DNA of 32,413 nucleotides from UBA922 sp964571295 (lineage in GTDB: Bacteria > Patescibacteriota > Patescibacteriia > Magasanikbacterales > UBA922). The number at the start of each line of letters is the position of its first letter. The stretch's first letter is position 1. Of this stretch, positions 14,715 to 22,375 are shown one piece after another. Location: positions 1-32,413 of the forward strand of contig CAZNAO010000006.1 of assembly GCA_964571295.1 (NCBI GenBank). Direction: 5' to 3'. The translations under genes and the position numbers were made by a program. The notes under the pieces were generated by a model, which saw only the letters and a program-made list of their open reading frames with translations, made no database searches and had not been told where the DNA came from.

Positions 14715-15733
14715 GCATGATATTTGATCACATCTGCAAGGCGGTAGGCGCTAATCCTGCATATGCGCAGGGTGGGGGTGGGAATGCGTCTTTCAAAAAA
14801 GATGGCAAGCTCTATATCAAAGCTTCAGGTTTCAGATTGTCTGAGTTTTCTGAAAATTCAGCATGTGTCGTACTGGATTTGGAAAAAGTGAAGATGGCGT
14901 TTGAACACATGCTCGGAGCTCATGCGGATGAGACTGCATATGTGCGTGCAAGCCAGGAAGCCGTGATCGAGTCGCGTGGAGGAAGTAATTTGCGACCGTC
15001 TATAGAGACCGGATTCCATGTATTTCTTGATACATATATACTGCATACCCATTCAGTATTTGTAAATGCGTTTACGTGTGTGGAGTATGGCAAGGAGCGA
15101 TTGGAAGAAATTTTTGGTTCACGTCTTCAGTGGGTGTGGGTTCCCTATGTGAATCCAGGCTCATCGTTGACGAGAGAGGTAAAAAAAATTCGTGAGAACT
15201 ATATTCATGAAATGAATACGGTGCCTCATGTTTTTTTCCTCCAGAACCATGGGCTTATTGTCGATGGAGAGACTCCGGAGGAGGTAGGAAAAATGCACGA
15301 AAAAGTCACTGAGCTGATCCAGGAAAAATTGATTGGGAAGAAGGAATATCCGATACCCCAGATCACACGGGTCAGTGAAAATACATACCAAAGCGCGACC
15401 CTATTCCTGAGAGAGTTTATTCGTGCATATCCTGAAAAAGTAACACAGTTTAAAAAACTGGTATTATTTCCAGATCAGGCAGTGTATGGAATGTCGATGG
15501 CATTCGACAATACAGAAGGGAATAAGATATCGATTTCCCTTGAGACAGGCTCAGTGGTCTATCATGCGAATGAAAAAGAAGCTTTAGTGATGGAAGAAAT
15601 TCTCGTTGCGTGGAGCTGGATTATTGATTCTATCGTTACGCGTGGTGAAGCGTGTTCGGTGATTTCACCGGAAAATTGTGCCTATATTCTAGGGATGGAT
15701 AGCGAGAAATACCGACAGGCATTGTTGAAATAA
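14711..15733 (+). CDS. Class II aldolase/epimerase family protein
   Basis: The 340-residue protein carries the class II aldolase/adducin fold. The glycine-rich phosphate-binding stretch is G-G-G-G-N-A-S (21-27), with K37-A-S-G after it. E99 lies in the position of the acid/base or metal ligand, zinc ligands are H112 and H114 (H-T-H-S), and a further His, H180, lies in Q-N-H-G. Relatives include fuculose-, rhamnulose- and ribulose-phosphate aldolases and epimerases, and the N-terminal part of bifunctional RhaD proteins. The C-terminal 130 residues go beyond the usual about 215-residue domain and are not recognised. It would cleave, form or epimerise a phosphorylated ketose. It overlaps the kinase fusion by four bases (ATGA) and is followed by an internal promoter. 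Its place between a kinase and nucleotidyltransferases suggests biosynthesis of an activated sugar or polyol rather than catabolism. Confidence 0.75.
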   Translation: MSMIFDHICKAVGANPAYAQGGGGNASFKKDGKLYIKASGFRLSEFSENSACVVLDLEKVKMAFEHMLGAHADETAYVRASQEAVIESRGGSNLRPSIETGFHVFLDTYILHTHSVFVNAFTCVEYGKERLEEIFGSRLQWVWVPYVNPGSSLTREVKKIRENYIHEMNTVPHVFFLQNHGLIVDGETPEEVGKMHEKVTELIQEKLIGKKEYPIPQITRVSENTYQSATLFLREFIRAYPEKVTQFKKLVLFPDQAVYGMSMAFDNTEGNKISISLETGSVVYHANEKEALVMEEILVAWSWIIDSIVTRGEACSVISPENCAYILGMDSEKYRQALLK

Positions 15734-15760
15734 AACCGTATCATGAGCAGTGGTAAACTA

Positions 15761-15789
15761 TTGATTTTTTGCTGGATTAAGCCTATAGT
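15761..15789 (+). promoter_or_regulatory. Internal promoter ahead of the nucleotidyltransferase pair
   Basis: TTGATT (15761-15766) and TATAGT (15784-15789) are separated by exactly 17 bases in a 79-base gap, one of the largest within the glycan run. Transcription would start near 15796, about 17 bases before the ATG at 15813. Confidence 0.55.
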
Positions 15790-15812
15790 AGGGATACTTT
15801 TAATGGTCGTAT

Positions 15813-16721
15813 ATGCATATTGTCATACCGCTCTCAGGACAGGGTAAACGTTTCAAAGATGCTGGTTTTGCGACCCCAAAACCTCTCCTCAGGATGCATG
15901 GCAAACCGATTATCGAGCATGTGGTCAATATGTTCCCGGGCGAGCACAAGTTCACCTTTATTTGCCGAGAAGAGCATCTCGAGACTACAAATATGAAAGA
16001 GGTGTTAACTTCAATTACACATAATCCGACAATTATCGCACTCAAAGAAAGTAGTTTGGGTCCGGTGTATGCGGTCGCGCAAGCATTCAATGAAATTATG
16101 GATGACGAACCGGTTATTATCAGCTACTGCGATTATTTCATGAATTGGGACTATGCGGATTTTAAAAAAACCGTTGAAAAGAACGGATGTGATGCCTCAG
16201 TTCCCGCTTATATTGGTTTTCACCCGCACTTGCTCCATGAGAAAAATCTCTACGCCAGTATGCGCGTAGATGAGAATGGGTACATGGAAGAAATCAGAGA
16301 AAAGTTTTCATTTACCGAAGATAAAACACAATCGCCACAGTCACCAGGAGTATTCTATTTCAAATCTGGATCATTAGTAAAAAAATATTTCCAGTCCCTC
16401 ATGGATCGCGGAGAAAAAATGAACGGAGAATATTATATAAGTCTCGTGTTCAATAAAATGAAAGAAGACGGGTTGAAAATTTTTGTCTATGATAAAATCC
16501 CGCACTTCCTCCAGTGGGGAACCCCTGAAGATCTGGGTGAGTATGAAGCGTGGGTGAGATACTTCGAGCAGGTAGAAGGAAAGGGGAAAAGTAATAATGA
16601 AATTCCGGAATCAGGAGAGCGGTTTGTCGTGATTCCGCACAAAAAAGATTCACCCGAGTACCAGAAATCGCGTGACTATTGGAAAGGGTATTTTGAAGCA
16701 CTTGATAATTATTTATACTAA
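15813..16721 (+). CDS. Sugar-phosphate nucleotidyltransferase, first of a tandem pair
   Basis: This 302-residue enzyme has the nucleotidyltransferase (GT-A-like Rossmann) fold. The activating loop is S-G-Q-G-K-R-F (8-14), followed by T-P-K-P-L-L (21-26) and G-K-P-I-I. The metal-binding C106-D107 lies in I-S-Y-C-D-Y, and W-G-T-P-E-D-L-G-E-Y lies near residue 231. Such enzymes join a sugar or polyol phosphate to an NTP, giving an NDP-linked donor and pyrophosphate. No left-handed beta-helix is present. The nucleotide and the substrate cannot be assigned. It has its own promoter and a related gene 9 bases downstream, with the shared motif W-G-x-P-x-D-L-x-E-Y-E-x-W, so the pair arose by duplication. 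The last about 60 residues are charged and specific to this copy. Confidence 0.8.
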   Translation: MHIVIPLSGQGKRFKDAGFATPKPLLRMHGKPIIEHVVNMFPGEHKFTFICREEHLETTNMKEVLTSITHNPTIIALKESSLGPVYAVAQAFNEIMDDEPVIISYCDYFMNWDYADFKKTVEKNGCDASVPAYIGFHPHLLHEKNLYASMRVDENGYMEEIREKFSFTEDKTQSPQSPGVFYFKSGSLVKKYFQSLMDRGEKMNGEYYISLVFNKMKEDGLKIFVYDKIPHFLQWGTPEDLGEYEAWVRYFEQVEGKGKSNNEIPESGERFVVIPHKKDSPEYQKSRDYWKGYFEALDNYLY

Positions 16722-16730
16722 TCATGCCGT

Positions 16731-17552
16731 ATGGCAAACATCATTCCCATGGCAGGGCTTGGTTCGCGTTTTGCGGAAGCGGGTTATAAATTGCCCAAAG
16801 CACTGATTCCGGTTTCCGGGAAACCAATGATCGCGCGTGTGATCGAATCCCTGCCGCCGGCAGACAAATCGATCTTTATTGTCCGCCAAGAACATATAGA
16901 TCAGTACAAGATTGACGTGTTGATTACACAACATTGTCCGAATGCGATAATTATCGGCATAGACAAGACGACCGAAGGACAAGCATCGACCTGTATGCTT
17001 GCGATGGCGCATCTTGATCCCGAAGAAGATATGTTTATCGCGGCATGCGATAATAGTTTTTTGTACGATCATGAAGCATTCGAAAAGCTCAAGTCGGATA
17101 CAGGCGTCGATGCGGTTGTCTGGACGTTTACCAGAAATAAGTTGCTCGCGGAAAAACCGGAAGCATGGGGGTGGGTAAAGCTCGAAGAAGATCAGCGTAC
17201 GATTGCTGACATGTCGGTAAAAATTCCGGTTTCTTCTGATCCTTTCCATGATCACGCGGTTGTTGCTACCTTCTATTTCAAACGAGCGGCGGATTTTGCA
17301 GCTGCATATGATGCAATGGTGAGAGAAAATTATCGGATCAAAAATGAATTTTATGTCGATTCGATGCCCATTTTCTATAAACACATGGGAAAACGGAGCG
17401 TGATTTTTGATGTCGATTTGTATGTAGGATGGGGCAAACCGCAGGATTTATATGAATATGAGCTCTGGGAATATGTATGTGCGGAAAATATTCCGTATGG
17501 AGATCCACGTGACCAGGAATTGTGGAAAAGATTCTTTATGCGTTACAGGTAA
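16731..17552 (+). CDS. Sugar-phosphate nucleotidyltransferase, second of a tandem pair
   Basis: The 273-residue protein has the same layout as the gene before it: G-L-G-S-R-F (9-14), L-P-K-A-L-I (21-26), G-K-P-M-I, C106-D107 in A-A-C-D-N, and W-G-K-P-Q-D-L-Y-E-Y-E-L-W near residue 230. The key motifs fall at the same residue numbers in both copies, but the sequences between are quite different. Different substrates or a heteromeric enzyme are therefore both possible. The catalytic residues look intact. The usual P-K-P is P-K-A here. Its start is 9 bases after the preceding stop and T precedes the ATG. It is followed 7 bases later by the GDPD-fold gene, suggesting the three act together. Confidence 0.8.
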   Translation: MANIIPMAGLGSRFAEAGYKLPKALIPVSGKPMIARVIESLPPADKSIFIVRQEHIDQYKIDVLITQHCPNAIIIGIDKTTEGQASTCMLAMAHLDPEEDMFIAACDNSFLYDHEAFEKLKSDTGVDAVVWTFTRNKLLAEKPEAWGWVKLEEDQRTIADMSVKIPVSSDPFHDHAVVATFYFKRAADFAAAYDAMVRENYRIKNEFYVDSMPIFYKHMGKRSVIFDVDLYVGWGKPQDLYEYELWEYVCAENIPYGDPRDQELWKRFFMRYR

Positions 17553-17559
17553 AAAACCT

Positions 17560-18177
17560 ATGCAGATAATCATTCATCGGGTAAACACTATTGAGCAGCT
17601 TGCAACGATTCCAGCTGAGTATGGTGTCGAAATAGATATAAGGGGATATGGGGATCGAATGCTTCTGAATCATGATCCGATACAGGATCCGGATGCGCAT
17701 GATGGACTTGAAGAATATCTGAAGAATTACCGGCATGCATGTGTTATTTTCAATACCAAAGAAGCGGGGTATGAGCAGCGGATTATCGATCTTGCTCGAA
17801 AGTATGGAATTGAAAATTATTTCCTACTTGATGTGGAATTCCCGTACCTGTACCGGGCTACGAGAAAAGAAGGGGTACGGAATATTGCGGTAAGATATAG
17901 CGAAGCTGAGCCGATAGAAATGGTAGAAGCTCAGATAGCGAATGGTAAACCACTCCTGGATTGGGTATGGATTGATACGAATACAGCACTCCCATTGGAT
18001 TCCGACATCGTGTCGCGGTTGAAACCATTCAAAACTGCACTTGTGTGTCCGTCGAGGTGGGGGAGAGCCAAGGATATTCCTCAGTACATAAAGCGTATGA
18101 GAGAGTTGAATTTTACGCCAGACGCGGTAATGACTTCTCTTGAATTGGTTTCCGAATGGAAGAAAATAGGGCCCTAA
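17560..18177 (+). CDS. Short glycerophosphodiester phosphodiesterase-fold protein
   Basis: This 205-residue protein matches the start of the GDPD/PI-PLC-like TIM barrel: H6-R7, then E24-I-D26 and N-H38-D-P. These are the catalytic His pair and first metal ligands of glycerophosphodiester phosphodiesterases. The usual later L-x-I-E-I-K strand reads V-I-F-N-T-K here, without the glutamate. At 205 residues it is also shorter than the usual 240-300. It has no signal peptide, so it should act in the cytoplasm. The substrate may be a phosphodiester or nucleotide-linked intermediate made by the two nucleotidyltransferases beside it; a lipid-catabolic role is less likely in this setting. The start at 17560 is used because the residues encoded upstream are out-of-frame readings of the previous gene. 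Confidence 0.65.
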   Translation: MQIIIHRVNTIEQLATIPAEYGVEIDIRGYGDRMLLNHDPIQDPDAHDGLEEYLKNYRHACVIFNTKEAGYEQRIIDLARKYGIENYFLLDVEFPYLYRATRKEGVRNIAVRYSEAEPIEMVEAQIANGKPLLDWVWIDTNTALPLDSDIVSRLKPFKTALVCPSRWGRAKDIPQYIKRMRELNFTPDAVMTSLELVSEWKKIGP

Positions 18178-18193
18178 TTGGTGGGATGCGGAT

Positions 18194-20071
18194 ATGTACC
18201 AAAAGATTTTACGATTTTTTAAAACGCTGTGGTCCGCTGAGATTCTTCCAGAAGATACGTCTTCGACTTCGGCGCGCGCTGGTGCCGTAAAAATTAATGT
18301 TTTTCCACTCATATTCACATCTCTGACCGTGGGAATTATTCCCCTCGGTGCGTCCGTGTTCTCGAACACAGCCCTGACCTCCAGGACTGTATTTTTTGTA
18401 TCGATACTGATGTCAGCGATATGCGCATGTCTCATGCTGAGAAAGAAAAATTTTAAGTACTATGTCGATAAAAAGAGATTGATAATCTCGATAGTGTGTA
18501 TCATCACCGCTACCGTATTATTCGCCATACGGATAAATGGAGGGTATATGGATGAATTTTGTCCGACCTATATTCGCGCATTAGTGATGCAGGTTTCACT
18601 GGGCCGCTTTCCTGTCTCTTTTATCAGCTTTCCCGAGTTTATCGCGAATTATCATCAGGGTTTTGTGTATCTCTCGGGCATGCTGTCCTACTGGACGCAC
18701 ATGCCACCATCGTATGCTGTCGTAGCAACATCCATTGCATGTTTCTTTCTGGTGGTGTCCATGGTGCAATTGTTTTTTCTAAAAATCAATACACGTCACT
18801 GGTATGTGGCTCTGCCGATTTTTGTATTTCTCACCTCTGCAAGTGTGCCATGGCTACCTGAGCTTGGGTGGTACAATTATGTGAGTGTATTTGAATATTT
18901 TGCATCGAATTCGTTCCCGCTTGCGTGGGTGCTGGTACTTGTGATGATATGGACGGTGTATGGTGGTGCGCTTGATACGAGAAAGATTCTAACGATTGTA
19001 TTCCTGATAGTATCGTTAAGTGTAATCAATGCAAGTGTGTATAGTGTATTGTTGCTCGCATTTGGCTGGAGCCTTCTCAGCCATCTCCGTACAAACCGTG
19101 GTGTATGGAGTAGAAAACAATTCTGCATGTATGCAGGCTTGTATTTCTGTGTAATGGGAATTCTCTATATACTTCCACAATACCTGCCATCAGCTTTTTT
19201 GAAAGGAGAGTTCTATGATTCACCTCATCTTTCTTTTCGGTTTACTGGCACACCTGTTGAGTGGTGGGAACAAATCAAGGTGATCGCGTTTTATCTGCGT
19301 CTTACTGGTACACTTCCCATGTTTGGGGTAGTGGTGGCTCTCTTGTACATAAGGAAGTCACGCATATTTTTGTTTCGCTTTCTCTCGTATGTCCTGGTAA
19401 TCTCTTTCTTATTCCCTATACTGTTCAAATTTTCCAATATTAACATATGGGATAATATTCATAAGTTTGCGATTATTAGTATGTTCATGTCGATCATACT
19501 CGTCAGTCTGTTTTTGTCGCAAGTTACGAATCGAATAATCCGTAAACTGACGTGGTGTGCAATAGGACTATCTCTGTTATTGAGTATTCCTTCAGGATAT
19601 GATATGTTTAGACATCGAATCTCGGCTGATTTTGGGAAGCAGGGGATGACTGATGAGCGTTATCAGGATATTTCTGATTTTCTGAAACAGCAGAAGTCCA
19701 ACGAGATCGTTATGATTCCATTTGGTGAGAATGTGATGTGTAGTGAGGGTGATTTCGGACTAATTGCAGGCTATTCGGGCGCGTTTGTGCGGAATAGCTA
19801 TGCAATGAATTTTTTGCTTTCTGAGAAGGTTGAACGTGCGTATGTAGAGAATGAATACTGGTGGAAAGATGATAGTACATTTGAATCAGTGTTGCTCGGT
19901 CTGAAAGATACTGAATATGTGATCATGAGAAATACCGAGGTGGATATATTTGAGAAAAAAATTAGTGAATTTAATGCTAAAGATGGAGAGAATATCGTAC
20001 ATTTTTCATCTGATTCTCTCAGGAAATTCAATGGATTCACCGTGTATCATAAGAACATATCACATAATTGA
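18194..20071 (+). CDS. Multi-membrane protein, probable GT-C glycosyltransferase
   Basis: This 625-residue protein has about ten to twelve hydrophobic helices from residue 36 to about 480, followed by a soluble domain of about 145 residues. After the third helix the loop contains G-G-Y-M-D120-E121-F-C-P-T-Y. An acidic pair in the first outer loop is characteristic of GT-C enzymes, which use polyprenyl-phosphate sugars on the outer face of the membrane. I cannot name the family. N-terminal residues 1-35 are soluble. It starts 16 bases after the GDPD-fold gene and is followed by another GT-C-like protein. The likely role is adding a sugar to the lipid-linked glycan or to exported protein. Confidence 0.6.
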   Translation: MYQKILRFFKTLWSAEILPEDTSSTSARAGAVKINVFPLIFTSLTVGIIPLGASVFSNTALTSRTVFFVSILMSAICACLMLRKKNFKYYVDKKRLIISIVCIITATVLFAIRINGGYMDEFCPTYIRALVMQVSLGRFPVSFISFPEFIANYHQGFVYLSGMLSYWTHMPPSYAVVATSIACFFLVVSMVQLFFLKINTRHWYVALPIFVFLTSASVPWLPELGWYNYVSVFEYFASNSFPLAWVLVLVMIWTVYGGALDTRKILTIVFLIVSLSVINASVYSVLLLAFGWSLLSHLRTNRGVWSRKQFCMYAGLYFCVMGILYILPQYLPSAFLKGEFYDSPHLSFRFTGTPVEWWEQIKVIAFYLRLTGTLPMFGVVVALLYIRKSRIFLFRFLSYVLVISFLFPILFKFSNINIWDNIHKFAIISMFMSIILVSLFLSQVTNRIIRKLTWCAIGLSLLLSIPSGYDMFRHRISADFGKQGMTDERYQDISDFLKQQKSNEIVMIPFGENVMCSEGDFGLIAGYSGAFVRNSYAMNFLLSEKVERAYVENEYWWKDDSTFESVLLGLKDTEYVIMRNTEVDIFEKKISEFNAKDGENIVHFSSDSLRKFNGFTVYHKNISHN

Positions 20072-20082
20072 GTGTAGCGAGT

Positions 20083-21663
20083 ATGCATGAGATGGTGGTG
20101 CGCTTCAAAAAAATAGTCAAAGAAAATGCGTTTATATATGTACTATTGATGATCGTCGGTGCCGTATTTGTGTACCTCAATAGCCGATTCACGGATATTA
20201 ATTTTCTTGCGTTGCATTCGATTGACGAGTACGAGTTTCATGGTAGTTTGTTGCGGATGTATGACGGTTTGAGCGGGGGAAATATTCCACTTTTGTTCCG
20301 TACGGGATTTTATTCGTACGGATTTTTATTTTTTTTCACGAATTTTATTTTCAGTGCGCCGTTTATACACATGGGAAATACCGAATGGGCTATTTTTGTG
20401 CCTCGGATGATTTCAGCCGCGTGGGCCATGATAAGCATGTGGTTTTTGTATGCGTTTTCACGGAAACATCTTGGGCGCATGGCAGCGGGATTGCTATGCA
20501 TGATCATCGTGCTCATGCCGGGTTTCTGGTTCAATGGGTCTATATTTCATCCGGACTGGATGATGGCTGCCGGGCTTGCTGCAGCGGTATATTTTCTATC
20601 TAGCAGTGAAAAAAACAAGAAGTTCTATTGGTGGGCTGTTGCAAGTCTCGGGGTAGCTGTATGTGCCAAAATTCAAGCAATCACGTTTTTACCGCTATTA
20701 TTTCTATATGTATTCGAGACCGAGATCAGCACATTCAGGTTTAAGAATGTCTGGTCCAATATACGACGATTCGCATATTCGCTTGCGGTGATATTTGGAA
20801 TGTTTGTTGTAACGAACGTGTATATTCTACACCCGACCGGATGGGGTGTGTTTGTGCGTGCATTTCTGGATAATATGTGGTCGAATGCGACCAATCATGG
20901 TGCCGGAGGGGTAGTGTCCTTTGTTGAAAAAATCGGCATCATCGGAGACTTTTATGTTCCGGTATATATACTTGGCATACTCATTCTGTCTGCAGGTTAT
21001 GTAATATATAAACAAGTGATATCGCCAACACGACAATGGGGAGGGTTCATCGCAAGTGTATTTCTTCTCAACATTGCATACTTAGTATTTTTCGTAAATA
21101 AGGCGTGGCAACACTATTATTTGCCGGTAGTTATGCTTGGTATATTTGTATTTGCCTATGCCTTGGTGCTACTCACGCAAAAAATACGCCTTGCGGTGTT
21201 AGTGGTATTGATTGTTATACAGGCGGTCGTACATACTTCAGGATTAGCTAGGATTGTGTTCTCGCATGATGACTTGTATGAAAAAAACAAACGTATGAGT
21301 GATTTCATCGTACAGCGTTTGGAAAATGAAGTGGGTCCTAGTGATGCCGTCCTGGTGTCACCATCGGTTGCTTTTCAGTATACGAAGCTCGGTCTCGGGT
21401 ATCGGCAAGTAAAGACGTTGAGCGGTGACCTGACTGATGCGACGATTAATGAAGAAGCGTACGAACGGTTTATTGTGGAGCGTTACATGGGTTCAGATGT
21501 TTCGGAATTCAGACCATTCGTACGATGGGATTACATTATACTCAATGTTGACGATCCGTATGCCCAAGAAGATCATGACACGTTTCGAAAGTTGTTACAT
21601 GAGGAGACGGAATACGAATTATTTGCTCAGAATGACGAAGTATATATTTTTAAACACCAATAG
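20083..21663 (+). CDS. GT39/ArnT-like membrane glycosyltransferase
   Basis: The product has 526 residues: about ten to eleven membrane helices (19-400) and a C-terminal soluble part of about 130 residues. After the first helix comes N-S-R-F and then H-S-I-D-E-Y-E-F-H-G-S-L-L (about 45-57). This is the first outer loop D-E-Y motif expected of the dolichyl-phosphate-mannose protein mannosyltransferase (GT39, ArnT-like) group. A second cue is G-F-W-F-N-G-S-I-F-H-P-D-W-M near residue 150. It would transfer a sugar from a polyprenyl-phosphate donor on the outer membrane face. The reading frame can be extended to a TTG at 20068, inside the end of the previous gene, but the ATG at 20083 with T at -1 is preferred. 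The next gene, a GT2, could supply the donor. Confidence 0.65.
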   Translation: MHEMVVRFKKIVKENAFIYVLLMIVGAVFVYLNSRFTDINFLALHSIDEYEFHGSLLRMYDGLSGGNIPLLFRTGFYSYGFLFFFTNFIFSAPFIHMGNTEWAIFVPRMISAAWAMISMWFLYAFSRKHLGRMAAGLLCMIIVLMPGFWFNGSIFHPDWMMAAGLAAAVYFLSSSEKNKKFYWWAVASLGVAVCAKIQAITFLPLLFLYVFETEISTFRFKNVWSNIRRFAYSLAVIFGMFVVTNVYILHPTGWGVFVRAFLDNMWSNATNHGAGGVVSFVEKIGIIGDFYVPVYILGILILSAGYVIYKQVISPTRQWGGFIASVFLLNIAYLVFFVNKAWQHYYLPVVMLGIFVFAYALVLLTQKIRLAVLVVLIVIQAVVHTSGLARIVFSHDDLYEKNKRMSDFIVQRLENEVGPSDAVLVSPSVAFQYTKLGLGYRQVKTLSGDLTDATINEEAYERFIVERYMGSDVSEFRPFVRWDYIILNVDDPYAQEDHDTFRKLLHEETEYELFAQNDEVYIFKHQ

Positions 21664-21665
21664 GT

Positions 21666-22364
21666 ATGAAATTATCGATCGTCATACCGTGCTATAATGA
21701 ACTCGATAATATTCCGCTTATTATTGATGGTTTTAATACCATACTGACCGGGAATGACATCGAGGTTGTTCTGGTAGATAATGGATCGAGTGATGGGACG
21801 GACGCGTATCTCAGCCGTATCTCATCTGCATATCCTTTTTTACGCACCGTGCGGGTGCCGGTGAACCAGGGGTATGGATTCGGCATTCTTTCGGGTTTGA
21901 AAGAGTGTACGGGAGATTTTATCGGATGGACACATGGGGATTTGCAGACGCCACCGGGCGATATCGTCCGTGCATGGAAACTGTTAGGGGAGCATGCGTA
22001 TAATACACGCTTGTATATAAAAGGTAGACGAAGAGGGAGAAGCTTATTCGACTCGTTTTTTACCGTCTGTATGAGTGTATTTGAGCTCTTGATCATGAAG
22101 CGATGGCTCATGGATATCAATGCGCAACCCAATATTTTTCATCGAAGTTTTTATGACACATGGGAAGATCCACCACACGATTTTTCGCTTGACCTGTATG
22201 CATTCTTCATGGCAAAAAAACATAGGCTCAATATCAAAAGATTCGATGTGGTGTTTCCTCCGCGGGTACACGGTGTCTCACACTGGAATCATGGTATACA
22301 AAGCAAAATAAAATTTATCAAACGGACGATTGATTTTAGCCTCAAATTGTCTCGGAAAATATAA
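21666..22364 (+). CDS. GT2 family glycosyltransferase (polyprenyl-P-mannose synthase-like)
   Basis: This 232-residue GT-A enzyme begins with L-S-I-V-I-P-C-Y-N-E (3-12). V-D38-N-G-S-S-D-G-T is the nucleotide-binding motif, and G-D92-L-Q-T-P-P holds the metal-binding aspartate. N-A-Q-P-N-I-F lies near residue 155, as in dolichol-phosphate mannose synthases. There is no C-terminal membrane domain, though residues about 118-135 are hydrophobic and may touch the membrane. In this family a GDP- or UDP-sugar is joined to polyprenyl phosphate, which would feed the GT-C enzymes on either side. Simple transfer to the lipid-linked glycan is the alternative. It begins 2 bases after the preceding stop. 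Confidence 0.8.
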   Translation: MKLSIVIPCYNELDNIPLIIDGFNTILTGNDIEVVLVDNGSSDGTDAYLSRISSAYPFLRTVRVPVNQGYGFGILSGLKECTGDFIGWTHGDLQTPPGDIVRAWKLLGEHAYNTRLYIKGRRRGRSLFDSFFTVCMSVFELLIMKRWLMDINAQPNIFHRSFYDTWEDPPHDFSLDLYAFFMAKKHRLNIKRFDVVFPPRVHGVSHWNHGIQSKIKFIKRTIDFSLKLSRKI

Positions 22365-22375
22365 TATAATCCGGT

